From UBA2206 sp049303905 (GTDB lineage: Bacteria; Patescibacteriota; Minisyncoccia; Moranbacterales; UBA2206), in the NCBI GenBank assembly GCA_049303905.1, contig JBAQNP010000017.1, positions 1 through 64,000 on the forward strand: a stretch of 64,000 bases of DNA, read 5' to 3'. The notes under the pieces are model-generated. The model did not search any database. It had not been told where the DNA came from and worked only from the letters and a program-made list of their open reading frames with translations. Of this stretch, positions 51,506 to 60,379 are shown piece after piece. The translations under genes and the position numbers were made by a program. The first letter of the stretch is position 1, and each line of letters begins with the position of its first letter.

Positions 51506-52042
51506 TTAGATTAACTTAAAATTCCATTCCCACTCTTTTGAGTGTTTAGCATAGTCAACACCCACTCTTTTTGATTTTTGAATTTTTCTTTTTTTGAGGT
51601 TTCCTCTTTCCACCCAGATAATTTCTTTTTGTGTGATGTCAATTCCATTTAATTTTCCAGTTATGCCAAAAAATTTAGTGATCTTGGCCGGACCGTCTAA
51701 TTTTTTGACTATCTCCCCTTTTTCATCCAAGAGATCCGCTCCGCGAATCAAAACTGCTGCCGGAAAATCTTTTTTTTCTGTGATAATATTTAGCATCCAA
51801 TGCATGCCGTAGACTAGATAGATATATGTGTGTCCCGCCTCTCCAAACATCAATTCGTTTCTTTTGGTTTTTCCTTTTGATGCATGCGAAGCCAAATCAT
51901 CAAATCCGCAATAGGCTTCAGTTTCTGTTATTATTGCTTTTATTATTTTTCGTCCTTTTTTCCGAACCAAAAAACAACCGAGCAAGTCTTGGGCGACTTT
52001 AAGTGTGTTTTGATTGTAGAAAATTTGGTTGAGAATGGGCAT
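51506..52042 (-). CDS. mpg: 3-methyladenine DNA glycosylase (AAG type)
   Basis: 178 aa alkyl-purine glycosylase for base-excision repair. VAQDLLGCFLVRK, ITETEAYCGFDDLASHASKGKT with the catalytic Glu, NELMFGEAGHTYIYLVYGMHWMLNI, AAVLIRGADLL and LDGPAKITKFFGIT. Monofunctional enzyme of the mammalian type. Confidence 0.95.
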   Translation of the reverse strand: MPILNQIFYNQNTLKVAQDLLGCFLVRKKGRKIIKAIITETEAYCGFDDLASHASKGKTKRNELMFGEAGHTYIYLVYGMHWMLNIITEKKDFPAAVLIRGADLLDEKGEIVKKLDGPAKITKFFGITGKLNGIDITQKEIIWVERGNLKKRKIQKSKRVGVDYAKHSKEWEWNFKLI

Positions 52043-52064
52043 AGTAAAAAACTCTTATTAAATT

Positions 52065-52144
52065 TGTCATGCTGAACTTGTTTCAGCATCTCAACTAAAT
52101 TAAATAAAGACTCCAGAGATCCCGAAACAAGTTCGGGATGACAT
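52065..52144. repeat. Inverted pair of CTGAAC-type repeats
   Basis: TGTCATGCTGAACTTG...CAGCATCTC (52065-52092) and GAGATCCCGAAACAAG...GGGATGACAT (52116-52144) face each other across 23 nt. Confidence 0.85.
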
Positions 52145-52154
52145 AAAATAAATT

Positions 52155-53339
52155 TCAAAAATATCTTCTTCCCTCCAACTCTTTTGGAAAATATGTCTGC
52201 GCTGAACTATCTTCCTTTGGTGTGTATTTATAATTTTTAGCATAACCCAAATCTTTCATTAGTTTTGTCGGAGCATTTCGAATATGAAGCGGCACCGGCA
52301 GATTGCCAAATTTCTCCACGTCACTCTTAGCTTTAGTATAAGCTTCATAGGCGGTAATATCTTTTTTGCTTTTGGAAAGATAGATGACGCACTGCGTCAA
52401 ATGCACATTGCATTCCGGCGCGCCCAATTTATGACAAGCGTCAAAAACTGCATTGGCCAAAATCAAAGCGGTGTTATTAGCCAAACCCACATCCTCTGAG
52501 GCAAAACGGACTAAACGACGGGCAATATAGATTGGATCTTCCCCGCCTTCAAGCATTCTGGTCATCCAATAGACGGCGGCGTTAGCATCCCCTCCTCGCA
52601 TTGATTTGTGAAGGGCGGAAATAATATTATAATGTTCTTCGCCATTTTTGTCATAAAGCAAGTGTGTTTTTTGAAAAACTTCTTTGATTTTTTCTACTGA
52701 AATTTCTTTGTTTTTTTGATTACATAAAATATCCAAAACATTGAGCGCCGTACGAGCATCACCGTTGGCCATGCGCGCCAAAAAAGCAATCGGCTCTTTG
52801 CCTATCTTAGTTTTTATAATTTTAGCTGCCCGAGAAATTATTTTTTCCAAACTTTCTTGTGATAGTTTTTCCAAAACAAAAACACGAGTGCGAGAAAGCA
52901 AAGCGCTGTTAACTTCAAAGCTAGGATTTTCTGTGGTAGCGCCAATAAGCGTTATCACGCCTTTTTCTACGTTTGGCAAAAGCGCATCTTGCTGACTCTT
53001 GTTCCAGCGATGAATCTCGTCGATAAACAAAATAGTTTTTTTGTTTTTGAGTTGATTGTTTTTCGCCTTGGCCACAACTTCCACTAAATCTTTTTTTCCA
53101 CTAGAAGTGGCACTTAGACTTACAAATTCTGAATTGGTATTTTTAGCAATGATGTGCGCGAGCGTTGTTTTTCCTGATCCAGGTGGCCCCCAAAGAATCA
53201 TTGACGGCACGCTATCATCTTGAATTGCACTAGTTAGAAAAGATTTATCGCCGATTAATTTTTCCTGTCCAAAAAAATCCTCGAGATTTTCCGGACGAAT
53301 TCGATCAGCTAAGGGGATGTTATTATTTTCGTTTTGCAT
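52155..53339 (-). CDS. rarA: Replication-associated recombination ATPase RarA
   Basis: 394 aa AAA+ protein (MgsA/WRNIP1 family). LADRIRPENLEDFFGQEKL, Walker A GPPGSGKTTL, Walker B FIDEIHRW, ATTENPSFEVNSALLSR, and C-terminal oligomerisation region with GGDANAAVYWMTRMLEGGEDP. Acts at stalled forks. Slightly shorter than the 440-aa E. coli protein. Confidence 0.96.
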   Translation of the reverse strand: MQNENNNIPLADRIRPENLEDFFGQEKLIGDKSFLTSAIQDDSVPSMILWGPPGSGKTTLAHIIAKNTNSEFVSLSATSSGKKDLVEVVAKAKNNQLKNKKTILFIDEIHRWNKSQQDALLPNVEKGVITLIGATTENPSFEVNSALLSRTRVFVLEKLSQESLEKIISRAAKIIKTKIGKEPIAFLARMANGDARTALNVLDILCNQKNKEISVEKIKEVFQKTHLLYDKNGEEHYNIISALHKSMRGGDANAAVYWMTRMLEGGEDPIYIARRLVRFASEDVGLANNTALILANAVFDACHKLGAPECNVHLTQCVIYLSKSKKDITAYEAYTKAKSDVEKFGNLPVPLHIRNAPTKLMKDLGYAKNYKYTPKEDSSAQTYFPKELEGRRYF

Positions 53340-53360
53340 AAAATTATTTCAATCCTCCGT

Positions 53361-53468
53361 TGTCATTCCCGCGTATGCGGGAATCTAGTGAAAAATTTTT
53401 GTTAAATACTTAAGTCTTCGCAATAAATAAATCTTCGAGACTAGATTCCCGCTTTCGCGGGAATGACA
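53361..53468. repeat. Inverted pair of TGTCATTCCCGC repeats
   Basis: TGTCATTCCCGCG...GAATCTAGT (53361-53389) and ACTAGATTCCCGC...GGGAATGACA (53440-53468) are opposite copies of the same palindromic unit, separated by 50 nt of AT-rich DNA. Same family as the insert in hsdMS. Confidence 0.9.
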
Positions 53469-53516
53469 GAAGCGATAGTGATATTGTATCATTTATTTAT
53501 TTTTAAATCAACTCAT

Positions 53517-53542
53517 TAAAAAAGCCTCCTTTAAGGGCTTTT
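53517..53542 (-). terminator. Terminator after mltG
   Basis: AAAAGCC / GGCTTTT 7-bp stem (53520-53526, 53536-53542), T-rich on the minus strand. Confidence 0.6.
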
Positions 53543-53568
53543 GTAATTATTCGTAATTTAGCTAGATT

Positions 53569-53610
53569 CGCCCGTCTCGCATCGACGAAGCGTTTCCGCG
53601 AGTCGAGGCG
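53569..53610. repeat. GC-rich hairpin just after mltG
   Basis: CGCCCGTCTCGC pairs with GCGAGTCGAGGCG with one mismatch and a bulge, enclosing a loop containing CGACGAAGCG. Its base composition contrasts with the AT-rich surroundings, suggesting another mobile palindromic unit. Confidence 0.6.
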
Positions 53611-53627
53611 GATACTCTAGTAAATCC

Positions 53628-54644
53628 TCACAAGCCATATTTTTTCCGATTAGCTTTGTGTTCATCAAAAGTTGCAGAATAAATAACTTTCTTTTTTCCA
53701 TCAATTGTGACTGTTAGAAAAAAATTATATTTTGAAGCGATTGGATAGATTGACGCGTTTATCGCGCTGAGCCCTGGATTAGAAATCGGGGTTGGCGGAA
53801 GTCCAATATTTCTATAAGTGTTATAGGGAGAATCAAGCGCCAAATCTTTTCCTCTGTGCTGATCATTAGTGTCCTGCAAAATATATGAAAGTGGCGCGTC
53901 ACTTTCTAACCTTTGACCATTCGCAATTCTTTTCCAAAAAATTCCACTGGCTGTTTTCATATCCTCTGCTGTCTGCACTTCTTTCTCAACCATGCTAGCC
54001 ATTGTAACAATTTCGCCCATCGATTTATTTTGACTCAAAATATCTTTTTCCATTTGATCAGTTAATTTTTGATCAAAAGTATCAAGAAGTCTGCCGACAA
54101 TATCTTTGGCCAGAGTATCTTTTTTGAAAAAATAAGTATCAGGGAAAAGAAAACCTTCCAGGGTTTTGATTTTTTCCGGTGTTAGATAACTATAGCGTTT
54201 TTTTAATTCTCCCGGACTACTCACAATTGCCAAAAATTCTTGACCGGGTAATCCACTCGCCGTTAATTTTTCGGCCATTTGACGCGCCGTAAAACCTTCG
54301 GGAAAAGTAATTTTGATAAACTTTTCTTCACTGTTAGTTATGGTTTGAACAATTTCTGGAATTGTCATGTTGCCAGAAAATTCATAGACACATGGCATTA
54401 TCTTATCAGAAAGTTTTTTTGATTTTATATAATAGTAGAAATATATCTCTCTGGAAATCAAATTCGCTTCTTTCATTTTTTTAGCCACTTCCTTATTTCC
54501 ATCACCCTTGGCAATTTCTAGGGTTTTTGTACCAACAAATTTTCCGTGAGCGTAATAGACTTGGTATCTAAAATAAAAAAGCCCACTTAATATTAGCGCT
54601 ACAAAAAAAATAATTATTAGAAACTTAGTGTATTTCTTATTCAT
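53628..54644 (-). CDS. mltG: Endolytic murein transglycosylase MltG
   Basis: 338 aa. One membrane helix (FLIIIFFVALILSGLFYF), LysM-like N-terminal part, then the YceG domain with catalytic Glu in TMASMVEKE, and LDSPYNTYRNIGLPPTPISNPGLSAI. Cuts nascent glycan strands near the membrane, complementing PBP1A upstream in the window. Confidence 0.95.
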   Translation of the reverse strand: MNKKYTKFLIIIFFVALILSGLFYFRYQVYYAHGKFVGTKTLEIAKGDGNKEVAKKMKEANLISREIYFYYYIKSKKLSDKIMPCVYEFSGNMTIPEIVQTITNSEEKFIKITFPEGFTARQMAEKLTASGLPGQEFLAIVSSPGELKKRYSYLTPEKIKTLEGFLFPDTYFFKKDTLAKDIVGRLLDTFDQKLTDQMEKDILSQNKSMGEIVTMASMVEKEVQTAEDMKTASGIFWKRIANGQRLESDAPLSYILQDTNDQHRGKDLALDSPYNTYRNIGLPPTPISNPGLSAINASIYPIASKYNFFLTVTIDGKKKVIYSATFDEHKANRKKYGL

Positions 54645-54685
54645 GTGTAATCATGTGTTAATCAGTGCGAATCAGTGGTTCTGAT

Positions 54686-55309
54686 TTATATTAACGGCAC
54701 AAAATTATATCCAGGATATTCTTCTTTATAAAAATTATTTTCGTCTTTTTTCTCAAGATAAACTAAACTATTCTTGACTGGAATAACCATTTTTCCGCCA
54801 ATTTTAAGTTGTTTTTTCAATTCTTCTGGAATAATCTTAGCTGAAGCACTTACAATTATCCTGTCATATGGGGCATTTTCATAAAAACCATTTTTCCCAT
54901 CAAGCACATGAAACTCGGCAATTCCTTTATCAAAATTTTCAATATAATTTTTATATTTGGCCACATTATTTTTCCCCCACATTGCAAGATCTTCAATTCT
55001 TTCTAGCGCTGTGACATGACCATCCTTTCCAACAATATAACAAAGAAGCGCGGTTATCCAACCAGAGCCAGCACCAACATCTAATACATTTTGTCCACGC
55101 TGAGGCTCCAAAAGTTCAAGCATTATAGCCACTGTTCTTGGCTGAGAAATTGTCTGACCATGGCCAATTGGTAAAGCTACATCAGCCATAAATTGTCCTT
55201 CCAAATCTTGAGGCAAAAATTCCATCCTATTTATTTCTGAAAAAGCATCGATAACTAAATCGGTCTTAAGATATCCATTTTTAATTAAATTATTAATTAA
55301 ATTATCCAT
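54686..55309 (-). CDS. pcm: Protein-L-isoaspartate O-methyltransferase
   Basis: 207 aa. FLPQDLEGQFMADVALPIGHGQTISQP and SAM motif VLDVGAGSGWITALL are diagnostic. Repairs damaged aspartyl residues. Eight-nt gap to yjbQ. Confidence 0.93.
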   Translation of the reverse strand: MDNLINNLIKNGYLKTDLVIDAFSEINRMEFLPQDLEGQFMADVALPIGHGQTISQPRTVAIMLELLEPQRGQNVLDVGAGSGWITALLCYIVGKDGHVTALERIEDLAMWGKNNVAKYKNYIENFDKGIAEFHVLDGKNGFYENAPYDRIIVSASAKIIPEELKKQLKIGGKMVIPVKNSLVYLEKKDENNFYKEEYPGYNFVPLI

Positions 55310-55316
55310 GTAATCT

Positions 55317-55757
55317 TTATAATCCTATGACCTGCACAATATAGTCTCTTTTTCTTGAGCCATCCATTTCTACAAAAAAAATACTTTGTTTTTCCGAAAG
55401 ATCCATTTTGCCTTTTTCGATTGGCACTGTTTGACTAGATCCCAAAAGAATTGCTTTACAATGAGAGTGCCCATTGGATCTTCCATCTGAAGAGGTAGCA
55501 CGATTAAGCTCAAAAAGGTCGTGTGAATATCTATCAGAAACTGGCACAATGCGATATAAGGTTCGCATAAAATCCTGGATGAGCATTGATTCGTTGTGAT
55601 TGATCACAATACCAGAGGTAGTATGTTGAGAAAAAATCAAAACCTGTCCTTCTCGAATACCAGATGCCGAAATCACATCTTCGACTTTTTGAGTGACGTC
55701 GATAAATTCAATTTGAGTGGAAGTTTCCAACTCAATTTTTTGTTTGTAAACTTTCAT
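55317..55757 (-). CDS. yjbQ: YjbQ family (UPF0047) protein
   Basis: 146 aa. HTTSGIVINHNES and the C-terminal GRSNGHSHCKAILLGSSQTVPIEKGKMDLSEKQSIFFVEMDGSRKRDYIVQV are the family signature. Reported secondary thiamine-phosphate synthase activity in some members; physiological role uncertain. Confidence 0.93.
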   Translation of the reverse strand: MKVYKQKIELETSTQIEFIDVTQKVEDVISASGIREGQVLIFSQHTTSGIVINHNESMLIQDFMRTLYRIVPVSDRYSHDLFELNRATSSDGRSNGHSHCKAILLGSSQTVPIEKGKMDLSEKQSIFFVEMDGSRKRDYIVQVIGL

Positions 55758-55762
55758 ATTTT

Positions 55763-56890
55763 TTATTTTTTAAAAACGCTGGCGACTTTTTTAGCAACTT
55801 TTTCATCTAGCGCTTCTGGTATTATTTTACCACTAGTTGGTTTTTTTATCAAACTAGCAATTACATAAGCAGCTTTTATTTTATGCTCATCGGTTATGAT
55901 TTTCACTTTATTATCCAGCGCTCCACGAAAAATTCCCGGGAAAGCCAAGACATTATTAATTTGATTGGCATAATCTGAGCGACCCGTCGCTACAACACGC
56001 GCTCCGCCCGCCTTAGCTCTCTCTGGCATAATTTCCGGAATTGGATTGGCCATAGCAAAAACAATGGAATTTTTATTCATTTGAAAAATATCTTCTTCAG
56101 TGAGGATATTGGGCGCGGAAACTCCGATAAAAACATCCGCTCCGGAAAGCGCATCTCGCACATTACCTTTCAAATTATGCGGATTAGTAAGATGTGCAAT
56201 TTCCATCTTTGAACCATTAAGTCCCCCGCTTCTTTCTTTGTAGATTATCCCCATCCTGTCCAACATAATAATATGTTTAGCACCAGCTTTGATCAAAAGT
56301 TTAGCAATCGCTACTCCCGCTGCTCCAGTTCCCGAAATAACAATTTTTATTTTTACTAAATCTTTTTTAACAACCTTAAGAGCATTGATTAGCCCCGCCA
56401 AAACTACAATCGCCGTGCCGTGTTGATCATCATGGAAAACTGGGATATCCAATTCTTTTTTCAATCTTTCCTCAATTTCAAAACATCTTGGCGCGGAAAT
56501 ATCTTCCAAATTTATTCCACCGAAAGTTGGGGCTAGATATTTTATAGTTTTGATTATCTCTTCCGTGTCCTGAGTATCAAGCACGATTGGAATCGCATCT
56601 ACTCCTCCCAATTCTTTAAAAAGCAAAGCTTTGCCCTCCATCACAGGTAGTCCCGCTTCCGGCCCAATATTTCCCAATCCCAAAACCGCCGATCCATCGG
56701 AAATTACTGCCACCGTATTTTTTTTGATCGTATATTCTCGAGCTAATTTTTTATCTTCAGCAATCGCTTTTGACACTTCCGCTACTCCCGGTGTATACAA
56801 AATCGGCAAAGTTTTTTTGGTAAGTTTCACCTTGCTTCTAATTTCAATTTTTCCTCCTAGTTTTTGAGAAAGTTGAATTGATCTATGCAT
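55763..56890 (-). CDS. NAD(P)-dependent malic enzyme
   Basis: 375 aa. YTPGVAEVSKAI, SDGSAVLGLGNIGPEAGLPVMEGKALLFKELGGVDAIPI, HDDQHGTAIVVLAGLINAL and Rossmann motif SGTGAAGVAIAKLL. Converts malate to pyruvate, one of the few central-metabolism steps in the window. No PTA domain is attached, unlike E. coli MaeB. Confidence 0.95.
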   Translation of the reverse strand: MHRSIQLSQKLGGKIEIRSKVKLTKKTLPILYTPGVAEVSKAIAEDKKLAREYTIKKNTVAVISDGSAVLGLGNIGPEAGLPVMEGKALLFKELGGVDAIPIVLDTQDTEEIIKTIKYLAPTFGGINLEDISAPRCFEIEERLKKELDIPVFHDDQHGTAIVVLAGLINALKVVKKDLVKIKIVISGTGAAGVAIAKLLIKAGAKHIIMLDRMGIIYKERSGGLNGSKMEIAHLTNPHNLKGNVRDALSGADVFIGVSAPNILTEEDIFQMNKNSIVFAMANPIPEIMPERAKAGGARVVATGRSDYANQINNVLAFPGIFRGALDNKVKIITDEHKIKAAYVIASLIKKPTSGKIIPEALDEKVAKKVASVFKK

Positions 56891-56894
56891 AAAA

Positions 56895-57824
56895 TTATTT
56901 TAACTTCAACATTTTATAAGCGCTATTGGCAGAAATTGAACCTTCCGCGCAAGCTGTCAGAATTTGACGAAATTTATTTGATCCCGTAGTGATATCGCCG
57001 GCTGCAAAAACTCCCGGTACATTGGTGCTCATATCCTCTTTTACTTTTATATAATTTTTTTCATCAGTCATAACGCCGATTTTCTGCGCCAGTTCCACTC
57101 CTGGTTCAGTGCCAACTTCGATAAACACGCCGTCTACTTCTAAATTATTCTGATCATTATGAGCTTTGTCCAGAACTACTTTTTCCACTTTTGTTTCACC
57201 TTTAATTTCAATCACGCCCGTGCCTTTGACCAATTCTATTTTGGAATTATTAGCAACTTTTTCCAACCACGCCGGCTCAGCTGACATTTTTTCCTCTTTA
57301 GTGATGAGATAAACTTTTTTGGCAAAATCCGTCAGTTCCAAAGCCACTACTGCTGCGCTGTTTCCCCCGCCCACAACACACACGGTTTTTTCTCGGAAAA
57401 ACATTGCGTCACAAGTGGCACAATAGGAAACTCCACGCCCAGTGAATTCTTTTTCTCCGGGGATATTCATTTTGCGGTAATGCGCTCCCATAGCAAGAAT
57501 GATTGCGCGAGTTCTGTAGATATTTTTTGCGCAACTTATTTCAAAAGTTCCGTCTTCTAGTTTAGAAATTCCAGCTACTGATTCTCGGTTTATTTTTACG
57601 CCGAAACCCTCGGCGTGTTCCACGAATTTAGAAATCAAACTAGCACCGGAAATCTTTTTTTCTCCCGGCCAATTTTCCAAATCATAAATTTCATTCATTT
57701 GCCCGCCTTGCGAAGCGCCAAAAACAAGATGCTCCAACTTATATCGGGAAGCATAAATTGAAGCACTAAGTCCTGCTGGACCGGCGCCGATTATAACTAA
57801 ATCATATATTTTATCATTTTCCAT
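56895..57824 (-). CDS. trxB: Thioredoxin reductase
   Basis: 309 aa. FAD motif GAGPAGLSASIYASRY, redox pair in YCATCDAMFF, NADPH motif GGGNSAAVVALEL, and C-terminal FAD motif GVFAAGDITTGSNKFRQILTA. ATG 57824 (MENDKIYD) is preferred; the earlier frame start lies in a repeat. Reduces the thioredoxin encoded just upstream. Confidence 0.95.
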   Translation of the reverse strand: MENDKIYDLVIIGAGPAGLSASIYASRYKLEHLVFGASQGGQMNEIYDLENWPGEKKISGASLISKFVEHAEGFGVKINRESVAGISKLEDGTFEISCAKNIYRTRAIILAMGAHYRKMNIPGEKEFTGRGVSYCATCDAMFFREKTVCVVGGGNSAAVVALELTDFAKKVYLITKEEKMSAEPAWLEKVANNSKIELVKGTGVIEIKGETKVEKVVLDKAHNDQNNLEVDGVFIEVGTEPGVELAQKIGVMTDEKNYIKVKEDMSTNVPGVFAAGDITTGSNKFRQILTACAEGSISANSAYKMLKLK

Positions 57825-57835
57825 ATTGACACAGG

Positions 57836-57898
57836 TTGTCATCCTGAACTTGTTTCAGGATCTAATTTAAGAGATGCTGAAATAAATTCAGCATGACA
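57836..57898. repeat. Inverted pair of CTGAAC-type repeats
   Basis: TTGTCATCCTGAACTTG...CAGGATCT (57836-57863) and GAGATGCTGAAATAAATTCAGC...ATGACA (57871-57898) occupy almost the whole gap between trxA and trxB. Confidence 0.85.
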
Positions 57899-57915
57899 AA
57901 ATACATTTTTATTTT

Positions 57916-58230
57916 TTACGCTTTTTCCAATTCCTCCTTCAAAGCTTCCTTAGATTGCACACCCACCAATTGCTTGACCATTTTTCCACCTTTGAAAATC
58001 ATAATAGTTGGGATAGACATTACAGAAAAATTTTGAGCTATTACTTGGTTTTCATCCACATTTAATTTTCCAATCTTAGTTTTATCCCCCATCTCCTTAG
58101 CCAATTCTTCGATTATTGGACCCATCATCTGACATGGCCCACACCAAGGTGCCCAAAAATCAACCAGCACTGGTTTTTCACACTTCACTACTTCTTGATC
58201 AAAGTTTTGATCGGTAAAGACTATTTCCAT
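57916..58230 (-). CDS. trxA: Thioredoxin
   Basis: 104 aa, canonical fold with active site WAPWCGPCQ, cis-Pro motif SIPTIMIF, and LVGVQSKEAL. Paired with trxB. Confidence 0.96.
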   Translation of the reverse strand: MEIVFTDQNFDQEVVKCEKPVLVDFWAPWCGPCQMMGPIIEELAKEMGDKTKIGKLNVDENQVIAQNFSVMSIPTIMIFKGGKMVKQLVGVQSKEALKEELEKA

Positions 58231-58285
58231 AGTTTTTTTATTTTAAAAATTACAAAGATACTACATTAAAGTATAAAATAAATTT

Positions 58286-58999
58286 CTATTCCCCAAATCT
58301 CCTCCCTCTCTTCGCATATTCTTCCAAAGCTTCTTCGAATTTTTCTTCATTAAAATCAGGGAAATTATCCGTGGAAAAGTAAAGTTGCGCATCGGATGAA
58401 TCCCACATTAAAAATCCATTGGAATTATGTGGCTCCCCGCCTGTTCGAATCATAAAGTCCACCGGCGGAAGTTCGTGTGTCATCAAATTAGCTTTCAAAA
58501 TTTCCGGAGTAATTTTTGTGCCCCTCTCCGATTTGGCGATAATTTTTTCCACAGCTTGGAGCATATCATCAGTGCCAGAGTAAGCCAACATAAAATTTAA
58601 CATTCTTTTTTTATAATGTTTGGTTTTTTCAATTGCTTCTTTAATTATGTTTTTTAACGATTCTGGAAACTGTTCCTCCCAATGCCCAATAACATTTACT
58701 TTCACTTCGTTTTCATGAATTTCTTTGCCTTCTAGAAGTCTTTGAAAGTATTTTTTGTAAATATCTAAAAGTGCTTTTTTTTCTGCGATCGGACGCTTCA
58801 AAAGATTGTCCATTGAAGAACCCCAAAGAGAAAGACAACTTATTTCTTTCTTTAGCGCGAATTGAATTAATTTTTCGAGATTTGTTGCTCCTGCATCATG
58901 TCCCTCCCAAGGCTCAAGGCCTTTGGCTTTGGCCCAACGCCGATTTCCGTCTGGGATAATGGCTACATGACGTGGAATGTATTTCGAGTTGTTTTCCAT
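58286..58999 (-). CDS. uppS: Undecaprenyl diphosphate synthase
   Basis: 237 aa cis-prenyltransferase making the wall carrier lipid. HVAIIPDGNRRWAK with the catalytic Asp, GHDAGATNLEKLI, SLWGSSMDN, and DFMIRTGGEPHNSNGFLMWDSSDAQLYF. Neighbour of a trans-prenyl synthase, so the isoprenoid chain genes are adjacent; 45-nt gap. Confidence 0.95.
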   Translation of the reverse strand: MENNSKYIPRHVAIIPDGNRRWAKAKGLEPWEGHDAGATNLEKLIQFALKKEISCLSLWGSSMDNLLKRPIAEKKALLDIYKKYFQRLLEGKEIHENEVKVNVIGHWEEQFPESLKNIIKEAIEKTKHYKKRMLNFMLAYSGTDDMLQAVEKIIAKSERGTKITPEILKANLMTHELPPVDFMIRTGGEPHNSNGFLMWDSSDAQLYFSTDNFPDFNEEKFEEALEEYAKRGRRFGE

Positions 59000-59044
59000 A
59001 ATTAAAATAATAGCTTAAAAAATAAGAGAGAGCAACTGCCATAA

Positions 59045-60124
59045 CTAGACCTCTCTTTCGATAATATATTTGGCCAATTTTTCCATAAAAAACTTTGCCT
59101 CAGTGTTTTTAAATTCAATTTTTTTGAGCGCTTCCAACGACTGCGCCACAAAATTTTTAGCTAGCTCTTGATTGTATTTCAAGGCGCCAGTTTCTCTAAT
59201 TATTTGTCTAAATTCTTCTAGTTCATTCTTAGTTAGATCTTTTTTGCCTAAATATTTTTGCAAAGTTTTTTTCTGCTGGCGCGTTCCATTTTGCAAAGCC
59301 TTGAGTAAAAGCAATGTCTGCTTTCCTTCTGACACATCTGATCCAACCGGTTTACCAGTTTTCTTTTCCGAACCAAAAATTCCCAAAATATCATCTCTGA
59401 TTTGAAAAGCTTTTCCTAGTGGCAAAGAATAGTTGCTAAAGGCGTCCAGAATTTTTTTGTTCGAATTGCCACTCAAAATAGCACCAAAATGAAGCGGGCC
59501 TTCGAAAGTATAGCGAGAAGTTTTACCTTCAAACATATGAAGAATTTCTTTTTCCGTCGTTCGTCCGCGATTTTCCATCACCACATCCAGCATTTCTCCG
59601 GCGCAAGTGATATATACAATGTTTTGCATTTTGTCCAGCGCCTTGATAATTATTTCCGGAGAAAATTTTGAATTGAAAATTATCTCATTAGCCATCGCAT
59701 AGGCAATGTCGCCTGTAATAATGGCCATTGAATTTCCAAAATGCGCGCTGTCTTCTTTGGATTTGGAAATTATACTTTGCCCAATTTTTTTATATTTTTC
59801 ATGCACTGTGGTGATGCCATGTCTTTTTTCATCGCGATCGATGATGTCATCATGAATCAAAAGAAAACTGTGAATTATCTCCAAACTCATGGAAACTTCC
59901 AAAATTTTCTGGTCCTCTTTTCCGCCACTCGCCAGATAACCATAGTAGACCAAGGCCGGTCGAATTCTTTTTCCTCCTGCCAGAGTAAAATCTGCAATCA
60001 TCTTGATCGCTTGGCTCGCCAAAAAATCCACTTCTTTGGCTTTTTTTATCTTTTGATCAAAATATTTTTCCAAACGAGGATCAAATATTTTCTTATAATT
60101 TTTCAAAATATCAATCGCGTCCAT
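59045..60124 (-). CDS. Polyprenyl diphosphate synthase
   Basis: 359 aa trans-prenyltransferase. First aspartate motif DDIIDRDEKRHG, second motif FQIRDDILGIFG, GGKRIRP near the N-terminus. ATG 60124 (MDAIDILKNY) is chosen; the four upstream residues come from a repeat. Chain length cannot be told reliably; the probable product feeds UppS or quinone/prenyl lipids. Confidence 0.93.
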   Translation of the reverse strand: MDAIDILKNYKKIFDPRLEKYFDQKIKKAKEVDFLASQAIKMIADFTLAGGKRIRPALVYYGYLASGGKEDQKILEVSMSLEIIHSFLLIHDDIIDRDEKRHGITTVHEKYKKIGQSIISKSKEDSAHFGNSMAIITGDIAYAMANEIIFNSKFSPEIIIKALDKMQNIVYITCAGEMLDVVMENRGRTTEKEILHMFEGKTSRYTFEGPLHFGAILSGNSNKKILDAFSNYSLPLGKAFQIRDDILGIFGSEKKTGKPVGSDVSEGKQTLLLLKALQNGTRQQKKTLQKYLGKKDLTKNELEEFRQIIRETGALKYNQELAKNFVAQSLEALKKIEFKNTEAKFFMEKLAKYIIEREV

Positions 60125-60130
60125 AAAATA

Positions 60131-60172
60131 TGTCATTCCCGTGAATCCGCCAGCTGGCGGAGGGAATCTAGT
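60131..60172. repeat. Palindromic repeat with nested palindrome
   Basis: TGTCATTCCCGTGAAT...GGGAATCTAGT is the common unit; its loop is replaced by CCGCCAGCTGGCGG, itself a perfect palindrome, as if one repeat inserted into another. Confidence 0.8.
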
Positions 60173-60273
60173 CTAAAATCTAAATTATTTATCAGACTTT
60201 TTGATTAAATTAAATAAGCCACCTAAACATTCTTGCTAAAATAAGCCTATCAAAAAATAGCATCTTTAGCAAG

Positions 60274-60313
60274 AAAAAAAAATCAGGCGTCGCTATAATA
60301 GTATAGCAACGCC
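60274..60313 (-). terminator. Terminator after groEL
   Basis: GGCGTCGCTATA / TATAGCAACGCC 12-bp stem with one mismatch, followed on the minus strand by nine T. A second inverted repeat TTCTTGCTAAA / TTTAGCAAGAA lies just beyond at 60230-60275. Confidence 0.85.
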
Positions 60314-60379
60314 CAATTCATATTTTTCTTATTCGCAATTCGCAACATTCGCATGTCATTCGCAAATTCGCATCGCGAT

